From Pseudomonadota bacterium (GTDB lineage: Bacteria; Pseudomonadota; Alphaproteobacteria; Sphingomonadales; Sphingomonadaceae): 64,000 bases of DNA. Numbering within the stretch: the stretch's first letter is position 1; the number at the start of each line of letters is the position of its first letter. Under the pieces are notes generated by a model. The model saw only the letters and a list, made by a program, of their open reading frames with translations. It was not told where the DNA came from and did no database searches. The stretch covers positions 12,065 to 76,064 of the forward strand of contig JAFAEG010000030.1 in NCBI GenBank assembly GCA_023424095.1. The letters run 5' to 3'. The translations under genes and the position numbers were made by a program. Positions 55,652-64,000 of this stretch are shown piece after piece.

Positions 55652-57190
55652 TCAGCCGCCCAGACGATCGACGAAGGCGTCGACCGGGCCGATTGCGGCC
55701 AGGAAGCCGTCAATCGCCTCACGAGGGCTCGCGCCGCCCGGCTGCGGGCCGGCAGACACCAGAACCGCCACCGCGCGCTGCGGTCCGCCGATCAGCCTCA
55801 CCTTCATCGTTTCCAGTTTCACCCGTGCCGCGCTCCCGGTGAGGATATCGCCGACCCGGTAGAAGCTGACAACCTCGCGGGACTCGCCGTGGCTCGCCAG
55901 CCGCTCGGCCCGTCCGTCCGGCGGCGCGGTCGCATCGGCGGTCCAGGCCCAGTCCGAGCCCGGCCCGACCGCGCCCTGGCCGAAGCCGGTCAGCTTGCGG
56001 CTCTCGTCCTGCGCCGCGAACCAGGCGATGACGAGGGTGATTTCGCGGCCCTGCGCATCGCGATAATGCGCGGTCTCGAGCCGGTCGGCGCCGGCAAAAT
56101 GGGGGGCCCAGGGGCGGCCCAAGCTGCTCGGGGCGCGTTCCCAGCCCTGCACGGCAGGCATGGCGAGCGCCGCGGGGGCCTCCGCGTGACCGGTTGCGGC
56201 GATCGCGCTGGCCCAGAGCAATGGCGCGGCGGCGACCGCCACGGCCAGCCCTGCCCCACGCCAGACGCGCGGCTCCGGATCGGCGTCGACCCCGGCCGGC
56301 TGCAGCGCGCGCGGATCGAACCAGGGGTCGTTCACCTTGCGATCGAAGAAGCGCCAGGCGACGCCCATGATCAGGGCGATGACGACCGCGAAGAAGGCGC
56401 CGCCATAGATGACATGATCCATGCCGCTGGCGAATTCGACGCCGCTGCCCTCGGCGATGTAGATCGTCCCGAAGGCACGGATGCCGTTGGCCAACACTGG
56501 CACGATCGCGCAGGCGGCGAGGAAAAGGATGCGCCTTTGCCACGAGCGGAAGCAGACATTGGCGACCAGAGCGCCGAGCGCCGCCATCGCCACCAGGAAT
56601 TTCACCCCGGCACAGGCCTCCGCCACTTCGAAATAACCGACCGGCGTGGTGATGAAGACGCCCTCGAGATGGGCCGGCACGCCGAACAGGTTCAGCAGGG
56701 CCATGGCGAGCTCGGCCGTCACGGTCTGCATGAAGGGCACGAATTCGTCGCCGAACGGGATGGCGAACAGCGCGAAGAAAATCGGGAAGGTGAGGCCCCG
56801 CGAAACGGCCTTGCCGAGCAGGGTGATCGCTGCGCCCTGCAGCATCAGCACGAGGCCGGCGTGGCGGGCGAGCGAAATGCCGCCGGCATAGCCGAGCAGC
56901 CAGCCGAACGCCCCGGCCGCGACGAGCAGGAGACCCGGAAGCCAGATTCTGGGCGTCATCAGCGCCAGTTCGGCGCGACGTTGCCAGGCAAGCCAGCCGA
57001 CCAGCGGCGGGATCAGGATGCAATGATTGTAGGTGGAACTGTTCCACCAGATGCCGACCATGTCCGCCGCATCGCGCCAGAACAAAGCCAGGATCGCGGC
57101 CGCGGCGACGCCGAGGGCAATCAGCTGGCGCTGCCACACGGTGGCGGCGAGCGCGGGCGGATCGACGGTCACGGCGGCGCTAGTGCTCAT
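55652..57190 (-). CDS. xrtA: Exosortase A fused to an EpsI domain
   Basis: 512 residues. About eight membrane helices come first. The exosortase triad is Cys193 (EACAGVKFL), Arg238 (ANGIRAF) and His259 (MDHVIYGG). From ~300 on, a single helix and an extracytoplasmic EpsI-type domain follow. Exosortases process C-terminal PEP-CTERM sorting signals and couple to exopolysaccharide production. No PEP-CTERM substrate is visible in this window. It overlaps the downstream glycosyltransferase gene by four bases. Confidence 0.92.
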   Translation of the reverse strand: MSTSAAVTVDPPALAATVWQRQLIALGVAAAAILALFWRDAADMVGIWWNSSTYNHCILIPPLVGWLAWQRRAELALMTPRIWLPGLLLVAAGAFGWLLGYAGGISLARHAGLVLMLQGAAITLLGKAVSRGLTFPIFFALFAIPFGDEFVPFMQTVTAELAMALLNLFGVPAHLEGVFITTPVGYFEVAEACAGVKFLVAMAALGALVANVCFRSWQRRILFLAACAIVPVLANGIRAFGTIYIAEGSGVEFASGMDHVIYGGAFFAVVIALIMGVAWRFFDRKVNDPWFDPRALQPAGVDADPEPRVWRGAGLAVAVAAAPLLWASAIAATGHAEAPAALAMPAVQGWERAPSSLGRPWAPHFAGADRLETAHYRDAQGREITLVIAWFAAQDESRKLTGFGQGAVGPGSDWAWTADATAPPDGRAERLASHGESREVVSFYRVGDILTGSAARVKLETMKVRLIGGPQRAVAVLVSAGPQPGGASPREAIDGFLAAIGPVDAFVDRLGG

Positions 57191-58392
57191 GCCGCTTTCG
57201 CCTCGGTCGAGGGGAAAAGAAGATCCGCCAGAGGCGCCAGTCGGGCCTCCCAGCGATAGTGTGCGGTCACCAGCGCCCGGGCGTCGGCGCCGAGACGGGC
57301 GGAGCGATCCCGGTCTTCCAGGAGGTCGCGAATGGCGGCGGCGAAGGCTTCGGCGCTGTCCGCGACGATCAGGTCGCGGCCGGGCTCGGCTTCGATCCCT
57401 TCGAAGGCGGCGGGTGTGGCGACGACCGGCTTGGCCATGGCCATCGCCTCCAGCACCTTGTTCTGCACGCCGCGCGCGATGCGGAGCGGGGCGACAATGA
57501 CGTCAGCCGCCGCGAGCCAACTGCGCATGTCGGCGACGCCGCCGGTGACGGTGACGTGCGGGCCGGCCAGCGTCTGCACCTCGGCGTCGGGATTGCGGCC
57601 GGCGATGACGAAATGCGCGCTTGGAAGCTGCGGCAGCACCTCGCGTGCGAACCAGGCGACGGCGTCGATATTGGGGCGATAGTCCATCTGGCCGGTGAAC
57701 AGCAGGAGCGACCCCTGCCCGCGCTCAGCCGCGCCCAATGGGGCGAAGCCAGCCGAAGGGTCGAAGAAATCGCTGTCGATGCCGTTGCCGAGCGCGTGGA
57801 TGCGCGGAAGGCCGGTGCGCGCGCGGAACAGGGCTGCCTCCGCCTCGCTGACGAACAGGCTGGCACCGGCGCGCGCCGCGACCTCGCGTTCATAGGCGAA
57901 CAGCTTGTTCGCCTCACGCGCATAGACGGCGCGCATCGGCCCGCGCCCCTCGGCGGCGTAGGAGGCGAATTTCTCCGAATCCATGTCGACAAAGTCCATC
58001 ACGACGCGCGCCTGCGCTTCGGCGGGGACGAACTGCGCCATCTGGCTGGAGAAGATGTAGACCGCGTCCACGCCCGGCAGCCTGGCCGAAACGAAGCGGC
58101 GCATTTCCGCGCTGTCGAACAGGGTCAGCGAGAGCGGCTTGCCCGAGGACAAGGCCGCGAGCCCCGCCTTCGCCTTGCCGATGCGCCGGACCTCGACATA
58201 AGCCTCGCCAAGCTCGGGCAGCGCGTCGCGCAAGGCGGCCAGATGCGCCGCATCCGCCGCGTCATCGGCAAAGCAGGCGAGATGGACTTTGCCGAGCTTG
58301 GTGAGCGCCTTCAGCACTTGCCACGAGCGGATCTTGTCGCCGCGGTCCGGCGGAAACGGGATGCGGTGGGCGAGGAAAAGAATGTCCGGCAT
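57187..58392 (-). CDS. Glycosyltransferase of the XrtA/PEP-CTERM system (TIGR03087 type)
   Basis: 401 residues. A GT-B fold glycosyltransferase with N-terminal LFLAHRIPFPPDRGDKIRSWQ, typical of the TIGR03087 group found only beside exosortase A. The C-terminal domain has LLFTGQMDYRPNIDAV and later AMAKPVVATPAAFEGI, a GT4-type donor site. It probably adds a sugar to the extracellular polysaccharide. The start ATG 58392 shares one base with the FemAB gene stop. Confidence 0.88.
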   Translation of the reverse strand: MPDILFLAHRIPFPPDRGDKIRSWQVLKALTKLGKVHLACFADDAADAAHLAALRDALPELGEAYVEVRRIGKAKAGLAALSSGKPLSLTLFDSAEMRRFVSARLPGVDAVYIFSSQMAQFVPAEAQARVVMDFVDMDSEKFASYAAEGRGPMRAVYAREANKLFAYEREVAARAGASLFVSEAEAALFRARTGLPRIHALGNGIDSDFFDPSAGFAPLGAAERGQGSLLLFTGQMDYRPNIDAVAWFAREVLPQLPSAHFVIAGRNPDAEVQTLAGPHVTVTGGVADMRSWLAAADVIVAPLRIARGVQNKVLEAMAMAKPVVATPAAFEGIEAEPGRDLIVADSAEAFAAAIRDLLEDRDRSARLGADARALVTAHYRWEARLAPLADLLFPSTEAKAA

Positions 58393-59438
58393 CAGCCGAG
58401 TCCGCGCGACAGGATCGGGCCGATGCGGTTGGCGGCCCAGAGGGGCAATTTCTTCCAGGCCGCGACCTGCAGCCGGTATTTCGGGCTCAACGGGTTGATC
58501 TCGCGATGCGCGCCCCAGCTGGCATAGACCAGAGGCTGCGGCTCGAAGCCCCAATTCTTCTTGAAGGCGAAGGCGCCGGTGCCGAGCTTGGAGCGGCCGA
58601 AATCGAAGCGGGTGCAGCCGCGCTGGGCGGCATGCTTCATCAGCTCGAAATAGAGCAGTTCGTTCGCCCGTTCGCCCCGCGCCGCCGCGGTGCCGCCGCC
58701 CCAATAGGGGTAGACGGTGCCTTGATGATAGAGGCTCAGGACGGTCGAGACTGGAACACCGTCCTTTGAAATCAGGACGATGTCGGCATCGTCTCCGAAG
58801 GTTTCGAGCGTGGCGCGGAACAATTTGCGCGGGAAGACCGGAGTGCCGAGGTTGCGGACGCTGTCGGCATAGACCTTGAAATGGCCTTTCAGGTCGCGGC
58901 CGATCGAAACGTCGAGGCCGCGCTCGAGCCCCTTGCGGACCTCCGCGCGCTGCTTGCGCGGGATCGATTTCAGGATCGCATCCTCGCCGGCCGGCAGATC
59001 TCGGACGAAGCCGGCATAGGTGCCTTCGCTGACCTTCCAGAACGGCGGCAACGGCCCGCCGCGCAATTCGATGGTCGGGCAGGCCAGCTTTTCCGCCAAG
59101 GCCACGGCTGCATCGGTGAGCGCGGCCACGGCTTCACCGCCATGGGCGAGGATGCCGCCGTCGACCGCGAAACCCGACGACACCAATGAGCGGCCGAACA
59201 GGGACGAGCGGATCTCGGTCAGCGGCAACACGCCGGTCAGCGTCCCGCCTTGCTCGGCGATCAGATAGTGATTGCGGTTGCCCGTGCTGGCCGCGATCGC
59301 CCGGCTCCATTGCGGCCGGTGGAAGGGCGTGCCGCTCGGATGCTCACGCACGAAGGCGTCGATCCGCGCCGCGACCTTGCCGTCGGCCAAATCGGCGACG
59401 GAGACCGGAGCGGCCCGAAGCCGCGCCGGGGCGTTCAC
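58392..59438 (-). CDS. FemAB-like protein of the XrtA system
   Basis: 348 residues. A GNAT/FemAB fold with a predicted acyl- or aminoacyl-transferase role: PFHRPQWSRAIAASTGNRNHYLI at the start, RKQRAEVRKGLERGL in the middle and FDFGRSKLGTGAFAFKKNWGFEP at the end. It matches the FemAB-like proteins of PEP-CTERM clusters; the substrate is unknown. It overlaps the deacetylase by four bases. Confidence 0.87.
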   Translation of the reverse strand: MNAPARLRAAPVSVADLADGKVAARIDAFVREHPSGTPFHRPQWSRAIAASTGNRNHYLIAEQGGTLTGVLPLTEIRSSLFGRSLVSSGFAVDGGILAHGGEAVAALTDAAVALAEKLACPTIELRGGPLPPFWKVSEGTYAGFVRDLPAGEDAILKSIPRKQRAEVRKGLERGLDVSIGRDLKGHFKVYADSVRNLGTPVFPRKLFRATLETFGDDADIVLISKDGVPVSTVLSLYHQGTVYPYWGGGTAAARGERANELLYFELMKHAAQRGCTRFDFGRSKLGTGAFAFKKNWGFEPQPLVYASWGAHREINPLSPKYRLQVAAWKKLPLWAANRIGPILSRGLG

Positions 59439-60292
59439 TTCAGCCTCGCTTGCTCGGCGGCGGCGACCCGATCGGTGCGATCCCAGCTATGGGAGCGGAA
59501 CAGTTTCAGGAGTTTGCGCTCCATCTTTCCCAGATTGGTGTAATGACGCACGCGCGATTTCAGCGGCGCGTTCGGAACACGCGGCTGGCCGGGATCGATC
59601 TCCCACGGGTGGAAGTAAAAGACCGCCGGCCGCTCGTCCTTGCGGTTCACGCGGCTGATCGCCCAGCTGGAGAAACGGTAGGGCAGCAGCCGGAAAAAGC
59701 CCCCACCCCCGGCTGCGGCGCGGCGTCCGGCGAACTCCACCGTGGTCACCGGCAGTTCCAGCAACTCCGAGCCTGCGAGCGGCCGGAAGGCGAAGCGCGG
59801 CGCTTCCCGCCAGCCATAATGATCGTGCACGATCGGCGCGACCGAGGAGCTGTAGGCATAGCCCTCCTCGGCAAGCACTTCGTGCGCCCAGGGCGTACGG
59901 GCATCGACCGAGAAGCTGGGGGCGCGATAGCCGGTGACTTTCGTTCCCGCCGCAGCCTCGATCGCGGCCCGGGCGCGGGCGATGTCGGCGCGGAATTCGG
60001 CCGCATCCATGCTGAAGACGCGCTTGTGATCCCAGCCGTGGCTGGCGATTTCGTGGCCTGCCTCGGCGGCCCGCCGGATCAGGGCCGGGAAGCGCTCCGC
60101 CACCCAGCCCAAAGTGAAGAAGGTCGCCTTCACCCCTGCTTGCCCGAACAGGTCGATCACCGCCTGGCCATTGCGCTCGACGCGCTGCTCCAGCCCGTCC
60201 CAATCGGCCCGGTCGATGACCTTTTCGAACGCGCCGACCTGAAACCAGTCCTCGACGTCGACGGAAAGGGCGTTGATGATCGGAGGCTTCAC
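59435..60292 (-). CDS. Polysaccharide deacetylase (DUF3473) of the XrtA system
   Basis: 285 residues. A NodB-type deacetylase: the metal site is in ALSVDVEDWFQ (Asp) and ASHGWDHKRVFSM (two His), and YRAPSFSVD follows. The C-terminal DUF3473 region (FFRLLPYRFSSWAISRVN ... FYFHPWEIDPGQPR) is typical of exosortase clusters. It removes acetyl groups from a cell-surface polysaccharide. Confidence 0.9.
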   Translation of the reverse strand: MKPPIINALSVDVEDWFQVGAFEKVIDRADWDGLEQRVERNGQAVIDLFGQAGVKATFFTLGWVAERFPALIRRAAEAGHEIASHGWDHKRVFSMDAAEFRADIARARAAIEAAAGTKVTGYRAPSFSVDARTPWAHEVLAEEGYAYSSSVAPIVHDHYGWREAPRFAFRPLAGSELLELPVTTVEFAGRRAAAGGGGFFRLLPYRFSSWAISRVNRKDERPAVFYFHPWEIDPGQPRVPNAPLKSRVRHYTNLGKMERKLLKLFRSHSWDRTDRVAAAEQARLK

Positions 60293-60301
60293 GCCGCCTC
60301 C

Positions 60302-61411
60302 TTAGGCCGCGTGAAAGCGGCGTTCCATGCCGGCGCGGCGCTCGCTCACCTGGTCCCAGGGCGCATTGGCGTGCTCGGCCTGATCGATCAGCAAGGCGAG
60401 CACCCGGCGAAGGATCGCTTCCTGCTCGGCCAGACGCGCTTCCAGCGCTTCGATCCGCGCATCGTCCATGGGCTGGACGGGCGCGAAAATGGGCGCATCG
60501 GGGATTGACGCGGGACGCACCGGCGCTTCCACCGGCGCTTGGACCGGCTCTTGGACCGGCGTCGCGGCCAGCGGCAGCACCGGCTCCTGATCGCCCTGCG
60601 CGCGCTCGATCTGGAGATCGTCGGCAACGGCGTCGATCGCGTCGCGGTCGATCATGTCCAGATTCTCCACCGCCGCGTGGAGCAGCAGCCGGTTCATCAA
60701 CTGGTTCAGCCGCCGCGGCAGGCCGCCGGTGCAGCGGTACAACGCATCCCAGGCCGCCGGCGCGAAATCGGGCCGGCCCTGCCAGCCGCACATGTTCAGG
60801 CGGTGGCGGACATAGGCCTCGACCTCGTCGCGCTCCATCGCGTCGAGATGATGGGTGGCGATGACGCGCTGGCGGAGCTGCTCCAGGCCGGGGCCGGCGA
60901 GCCGCTCGCGGAATTCCGGCTGGCCGAGCAAAAGGATCTGCACGAGCGCACGTCCGCCGAGCTGGAAGTTCGACAGCATGCGCAATTCTTCGAGCGCGGA
61001 GACGGGTAGATTCTGCGCTTCATCGACAATGATGAGCGTGCGCTTGCCGCCGCGATACTCATCCTCGAGCGCGACCTCGACCCGCTCCAGCAGAGCGGCC
61101 TTGGCGGCGCCGTCGAATGCGACGCCGAGCCGCTGGGCGACCATGCGCAGCATGTCGTCGCCCTCGACCTGGGTCGAGACGATCTCAAGCGCGTTCAGCC
61201 GCGCGCGGTCGATCTTGGCCAGCAGATGCGCGGCGAGGGTCGATTTGCCCGCGCCGATCTCGCCGGTAACGACGACGAAGCCCTCGGCCTGGGCCAGACC
61301 ATAGCCGAGATAGGCCATCGCCTTGCGGTGGGTGCGGCTGTCGAACCAGAAGCGCGCGTCGGGCGTCAGCTGGAAAGGCGGGCCGCTCAGACCGTAATGT
61401 TCGATATACAT
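60302..61411 (-). CDS. XrtA-associated AAA ATPase (ExeA/GspA-like)
   Basis: 369 residues. Walker A GEIGAGKST (~51-59), Walker B TLIIVDEAQNLP and a sensor region follow. The N-terminus IEHYGLSGPPFQLTPDARFWF is the typical ExeA/GspA-like opening. The C-terminal ~100 residues are a Pro/Glu/Val-rich linker and a coiled-coil (DARIEALEARLAEQEAILRRVL). The family is encoded next to exosortase A. The gene starts 26 bases after the barrel gene's stop. Confidence 0.9.
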   Translation of the reverse strand: MYIEHYGLSGPPFQLTPDARFWFDSRTHRKAMAYLGYGLAQAEGFVVVTGEIGAGKSTLAAHLLAKIDRARLNALEIVSTQVEGDDMLRMVAQRLGVAFDGAAKAALLERVEVALEDEYRGGKRTLIIVDEAQNLPVSALEELRMLSNFQLGGRALVQILLLGQPEFRERLAGPGLEQLRQRVIATHHLDAMERDEVEAYVRHRLNMCGWQGRPDFAPAAWDALYRCTGGLPRRLNQLMNRLLLHAAVENLDMIDRDAIDAVADDLQIERAQGDQEPVLPLAATPVQEPVQAPVEAPVRPASIPDAPIFAPVQPMDDARIEALEARLAEQEAILRRVLALLIDQAEHANAPWDQVSERRAGMERRFHAA

Positions 61412-61437
61412 AGGTTCTCCGCTACCCGACCCAGGGT

Positions 61438-63174
61438 TCAGAAATTGTAACGAAGGCCGATAATGCCGTCGGCGACCAACGAATCCGCGCTGAACATCGA
61501 CCGGTGGCTGAGCCCCGCCGCCGCGATCAGCTCCAACCGCCCCATCAGGAAACCGCGATCGAAATTCACACGGCCGCCGATCGTGGTGACGTCACGATCA
61601 TTATCCTCGCTGTCGAACACGCTGACATAGGTGTCGAAACCGACGCTGGTGTAGCGGCCGAGACGGCGGCCGCCCGACAGGAAAGCGGCGAAATCCTGGT
61701 CGCTCGGCGCATAAGCGTCGGCGAAGATCGGATCGTTCGGCAGATGGAAGTCGCGGCGGGCGTAGGCGACGCCGCCGCCCCAGTTCCAGAAACGGCCATT
61801 GCCCGAGAACAATACGCTGCCGCCGCGCATCCGGTAGGAGGCGCCGGTGATCGACTGCAAGGCCGGGCTGAGGCAGACGCCGCGGCCAGGATTGGCCTCG
61901 TCAAAGGTGCAGCCGGCGGACAGGCCGCCGCTCAGTGGATCGCGATCGACCTTGAACTCGTCCGGCAGATTCCTGAGATTACGGATCAGATTTGTGCCGT
62001 AAGTCTCGTCATTATCATACAAATTGAAGCTGAAACCGAAATTGCGGCCGATCTGGAAGGCGGCGGAGCCGGCCACCAGAGGATCGCCATCATCGTTGAT
62101 GCCAGCGCGGAACTGCAGCTCGGCGCGGGGCGTCGGGCGCCAGACAAAGCCGGCATCGGCATAGACGCCTTCGACGTCATAGGCGGTGAGGCGCGGCGCG
62201 GCCGGATCCGGGAAGAGATTGCCGTCACCGTCGAAGATCGGCGTGCCGCTGCCGCCGCGCAGCACATCCTGCTGCGTGACACGCCCACGCGAGTAACCGA
62301 CCCCGGCGCTCAGCGCGAGCGCCGGATTGACCGGCAGAAGCACGTCGCCGCGGACGAACTGGCTTTCGAATTCGGTGTCGAACACGCTGGTCGATGCGCT
62401 CATATGGCCGGCGCTGACGGTGATCCCGACCGGGCTGCCCTGCCCCGGCGCGATGCCGGCGCTCACGCCCGCCATGTGGACGGTGGAATCGAAGCCGCCG
62501 TCGAGACCAGCGACGCCCGCCAGGCTGTCATCATCGACGTTGATATAACCGAGCCGATAGAATGCGTTGACGTCGACATTGCCGGCGCGGGTCGAAACGG
62601 TCGGGCCCGCATAGCCGGCATAGACCTGGGTGCCGGCATCACGCTCGGTGACGCCAAAGGCGCCGCCCGTGCCACCGGTGCGGGTGGCCATGCCCCCCGC
62701 CTCGACGGTGACGATGTTGGGCACGATCTGGGCGCGCACCTGGGCGATGCCGCTATGCACGTCGCTGTCGGGCAGGTCGCCATTCAATTCGAAACGGCGC
62801 TCGTAGCGATAGCCGATGCTGGCGGCGACACGGCGGGTGGAGACCTGCCCGTCAATGCCGGCCGCGACCGCAGTGTAGGTGAGCGTGTCGTCATTGCCGA
62901 AACTGTCACCCAGTTCGGCGCTGATCCCGGCATGGGTTTCGACATAGCCGCCGACATCGACCCGCCTGCGGCGCGGCGGCGCCTCGGCCGGATCATTCTG
63001 CGTGACCGGGAGCAGTTCCGAGCCGCCCGAGAGCGGCAAAGACGACGGCGCCTCGCCCGGATCGGCGAACTCCACCGGCGGCGGCGAATAGTCCGCAGGC
63101 TGAGCCTGGGCCGACGTGGTAAACGCGCAAAGGGCCGCCGCTACGGCCAGAAAACGGAATGAAATGAGGCGCAT
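61438..63174 (-). CDS. Outer-membrane beta-barrel protein of the XrtA system (TIGR03016 type)
   Basis: 578 residues. A signal peptide (FLAVAAALCAFTTSAQA|QP) is followed by a ~60-residue polar linker and a repetitive, beta-rich body. The protein ends in an aromatic residue (GLRYNF), the usual signal for outer-membrane barrels. It corresponds to the long outer-membrane proteins of exosortase clusters and probably exports or anchors the polysaccharide. The start ATG overlaps the kinase stop by one base. Confidence 0.88.
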   Translation of the reverse strand: MRLISFRFLAVAAALCAFTTSAQAQPADYSPPPVEFADPGEAPSSLPLSGGSELLPVTQNDPAEAPPRRRRVDVGGYVETHAGISAELGDSFGNDDTLTYTAVAAGIDGQVSTRRVAASIGYRYERRFELNGDLPDSDVHSGIAQVRAQIVPNIVTVEAGGMATRTGGTGGAFGVTERDAGTQVYAGYAGPTVSTRAGNVDVNAFYRLGYINVDDDSLAGVAGLDGGFDSTVHMAGVSAGIAPGQGSPVGITVSAGHMSASTSVFDTEFESQFVRGDVLLPVNPALALSAGVGYSRGRVTQQDVLRGGSGTPIFDGDGNLFPDPAAPRLTAYDVEGVYADAGFVWRPTPRAELQFRAGINDDGDPLVAGSAAFQIGRNFGFSFNLYDNDETYGTNLIRNLRNLPDEFKVDRDPLSGGLSAGCTFDEANPGRGVCLSPALQSITGASYRMRGGSVLFSGNGRFWNWGGGVAYARRDFHLPNDPIFADAYAPSDQDFAAFLSGGRRLGRYTSVGFDTYVSVFDSEDNDRDVTTIGGRVNFDRGFLMGRLELIAAAGLSHRSMFSADSLVADGIIGLRYNF

Positions 63175-63956
63175 CAGCGATAGTCCTCATATTTCCCGAA
63201 ACGCCGGCCGCCGAGCTGGAAGGCGGTGCCGTTGAGCACCAGGGCGAGCTCCTCGCAGCCCGACAGCAAATCGAGCGTTTCCTTCAGATCCGCTTCGGCG
63301 GTGGTGTCCGCCTTGACGACGACCAGGGTCTGGCCGGCATGCTGGGCGAGCACGCCGGTGGCCGACGCCGCCAGAGCGGGCGAGGAATCGATCAGGATGA
63401 TGCGCGACGGATCCGCCTCTAACAGCCGCGTGATCAGCTCCGGCATGCGCGCGGAGGCGAAATATTCGGGGATGTTGCGGTCCTTGCGCCCGGCGGGCAG
63501 CACGCAAAGGCGGGGAATATCGGTACCGAGCACCAAAGCTTCCGGATCGAGCCGTGGATCGGCGAGGCTGTCCAGGAAGCCCGGCCCCTCCTCCGCCACG
63601 CCGAGGCGCGAGAGCAGTTCCGGCTTGGCATTGTCGCCGTCGATCAGGAGCACGCTGCGCTCCTGCTCCGTGGCGATCGACAAAGCGAGATTGAGCGCCA
63701 TGAAGGTCTTGCCCTCGCCCGGCTGGCCGGACGCGATCAGGACCACGCGCGCCCGCTCGTCGCCGCGCGCGATGCGGGCATCGACCGAGGCGAGCAGGCG
63801 GCGCTTCACCAGCCGCAATTCCTCCGCCAGGCTGCCGCCAGAAGCGCCAGGCACGAGCAAGCCGGCGGCGGCCATCGCCTCCGGATCGACCTCGATGCTG
63901 CGCGCGGGCGGCGCCAATATGGAGCAGACCGGCCAGTCGCTCGCCTTCCTCGACAC
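63174..63956 (-). CDS. XrtA-associated bacterial tyrosine kinase (EpsG/BY-kinase type), N-terminus abnormal
   Basis: Up to 260 residues (GTG 63956). Walker A ASGQPGEGKTFMALNLALS, a second Walker A' (VLLIDGDNAKPELLS) and Walker B (IILIDSSPA) match BY-kinases that control polysaccharide chain length. The C-terminus carries a few Tyr (GKYEDYR). Homologues have ~50 more residues before the ARSIEVDPEAMAAAG-like opening. Here those are replaced: from ~63895 the opposite strand codes for a chain-length protein instead. The real protein probably starts near 63917 or is truncated by a rearrangement. Confidence 0.75.
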   Translation of the reverse strand: MSRKASDWPVCSILAPPARSIEVDPEAMAAAGLLVPGASGGSLAEELRLVKRRLLASVDARIARGDERARVVLIASGQPGEGKTFMALNLALSIATEQERSVLLIDGDNAKPELLSRLGVAEEGPGFLDSLADPRLDPEALVLGTDIPRLCVLPAGRKDRNIPEYFASARMPELITRLLEADPSRIILIDSSPALAASATGVLAQHAGQTLVVVKADTTAEADLKETLDLLSGCEELALVLNGTAFQLGGRRFGKYEDYR

Positions 63957-64000
63957 CGAATTGCAGCGGCGCGAAACGCAATTGCGCGAGGCCGAGCAGC
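63895..64000 (+). CDS. Fragment of a Wzz/GNVR chain-length determinant protein (partial, window edge)
   Basis: Reading plus-strand codons in frame with ATG 63919 gives LRAGGANMEQTGQSLAFLD, followed by TELQRRETQLREAEQ, an internal stretch of the exosortase-type chain-length determinant proteins. Third codon positions are almost all G or C. The usual preceding LIDIFVE-like segment is absent, so the coding begins inside the protein. This is an internal part of a gene that should run the other way. The reading continues beyond the window. Confidence 0.5.
   Translation, partial: MLRAGGANMEQTGQSLAFLDTELQRRETQLREAEQ

Noticed and set aside
54704..57259. Very long (851-codon) open frame on the plus strand over the amidotransferase and exosortase genes
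   Set aside because: It is antisense to two clear genes with conserved catalytic motifs; high GC at third positions leaves such mirror frames open. It has no family features.
61504..63162. 552-codon plus-strand open frame antisense to the outer-membrane barrel gene
   Set aside because: Mirror frame only; the minus-strand gene has signal peptide and terminal Phe.

Overview
The window is high-GC chromosomal DNA from an alphaproteobacterium, most likely a member of the Sphingomonadales. The clues are the gene neighbourhoods (pckA | chvI-chvG-hprK-rapZ-PTS IIA-HPr; dusB-ntrY-ntrX-hfq-hflX; metG-holB-tmk-dac; def-recR-fmt-truA), a fused ispDF gene, an Hfq made of two Hfq domains in one chain, and an alphaproteobacterial LexA box (GTTC-N7-GTTC). 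Coding density is very high. Many genes overlap by 1-4 bases, and TTG/GTG starts are common. No rRNA, CRISPR array, prophage or complete insertion sequence was seen. There is one tRNA (Ser, anticodon UGA).

Layout. 1-8.8 kb: the end of a CPA2-type cation/proton antiporter, EttA, small membrane and acetyltransferase genes, PutP, carbonic anhydrase, LipA, a COQ10-type protein, a CinA-type amidase and IspDF. 8.8-11.7 kb: three tandem secreted L,D-transpeptidase paralogues. 11.7-17.1 kb: TatD, an MBL-fold hydrolase, a retropepsin-like protease, MazG and an ABC-F ATPase; a LexA-type box and a dispersed 38-bp motif lie between the last two. 17.1-25.4 kb (minus strand): HflX, tandem Hfq, NtrX, NtrY, DusB, MetG. 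25.4-29.4 kb: HolB, Tmk, a PBP5-type carboxypeptidase and an MltB-type transglycosylase. 29.5-34.3 kb: tRNA-Ser, a PhyH-like oxygenase, an SPFH/NfeD pair and a DUF885 protein. 34.3-35.2 kb: two small stress-type proteins.

35.2-41.2 kb is the most unusual region. It looks like an uncharacterised RiPP-type (ribosomally made, modified peptide) locus. A 60-residue peptide gene sits back-to-back with a radical SAM/SPASM-like gene that is translationally coupled to a TPR-sulfotransferase gene. On the other strand are a PqqD-HPr-kinase-like fusion, a nucleotidyltransferase-like protein, a free-standing PqqD-like protein and a small conserved protein.

41.2-53.8 kb returns to housekeeping genes: PckA, the ChvGI two-component system with PTS proteins, an rRNA/tRNA methyltransferase, a META lipoprotein, RmuC, Def, RecR, Fmt and TruA. 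53.7-64 kb is an exosortase A (XrtA) extracellular-polysaccharide/protein-sorting cluster: AsnB-type amidotransferase, exosortase-EpsI, glycosyltransferase, FemAB, deacetylase, AAA ATPase, outer-membrane barrel and tyrosine kinase. At the right edge the kinase loses its usual N-terminal extension, and the sequence switches to the plus-strand coding of an internal part of a Wzz/GNVR chain-length protein. This suggests a local inversion, possibly an invertible switch, or a misassembly. Two copies of a long palindromic repeat family sit in the tatD-MBL and def-recR gaps.
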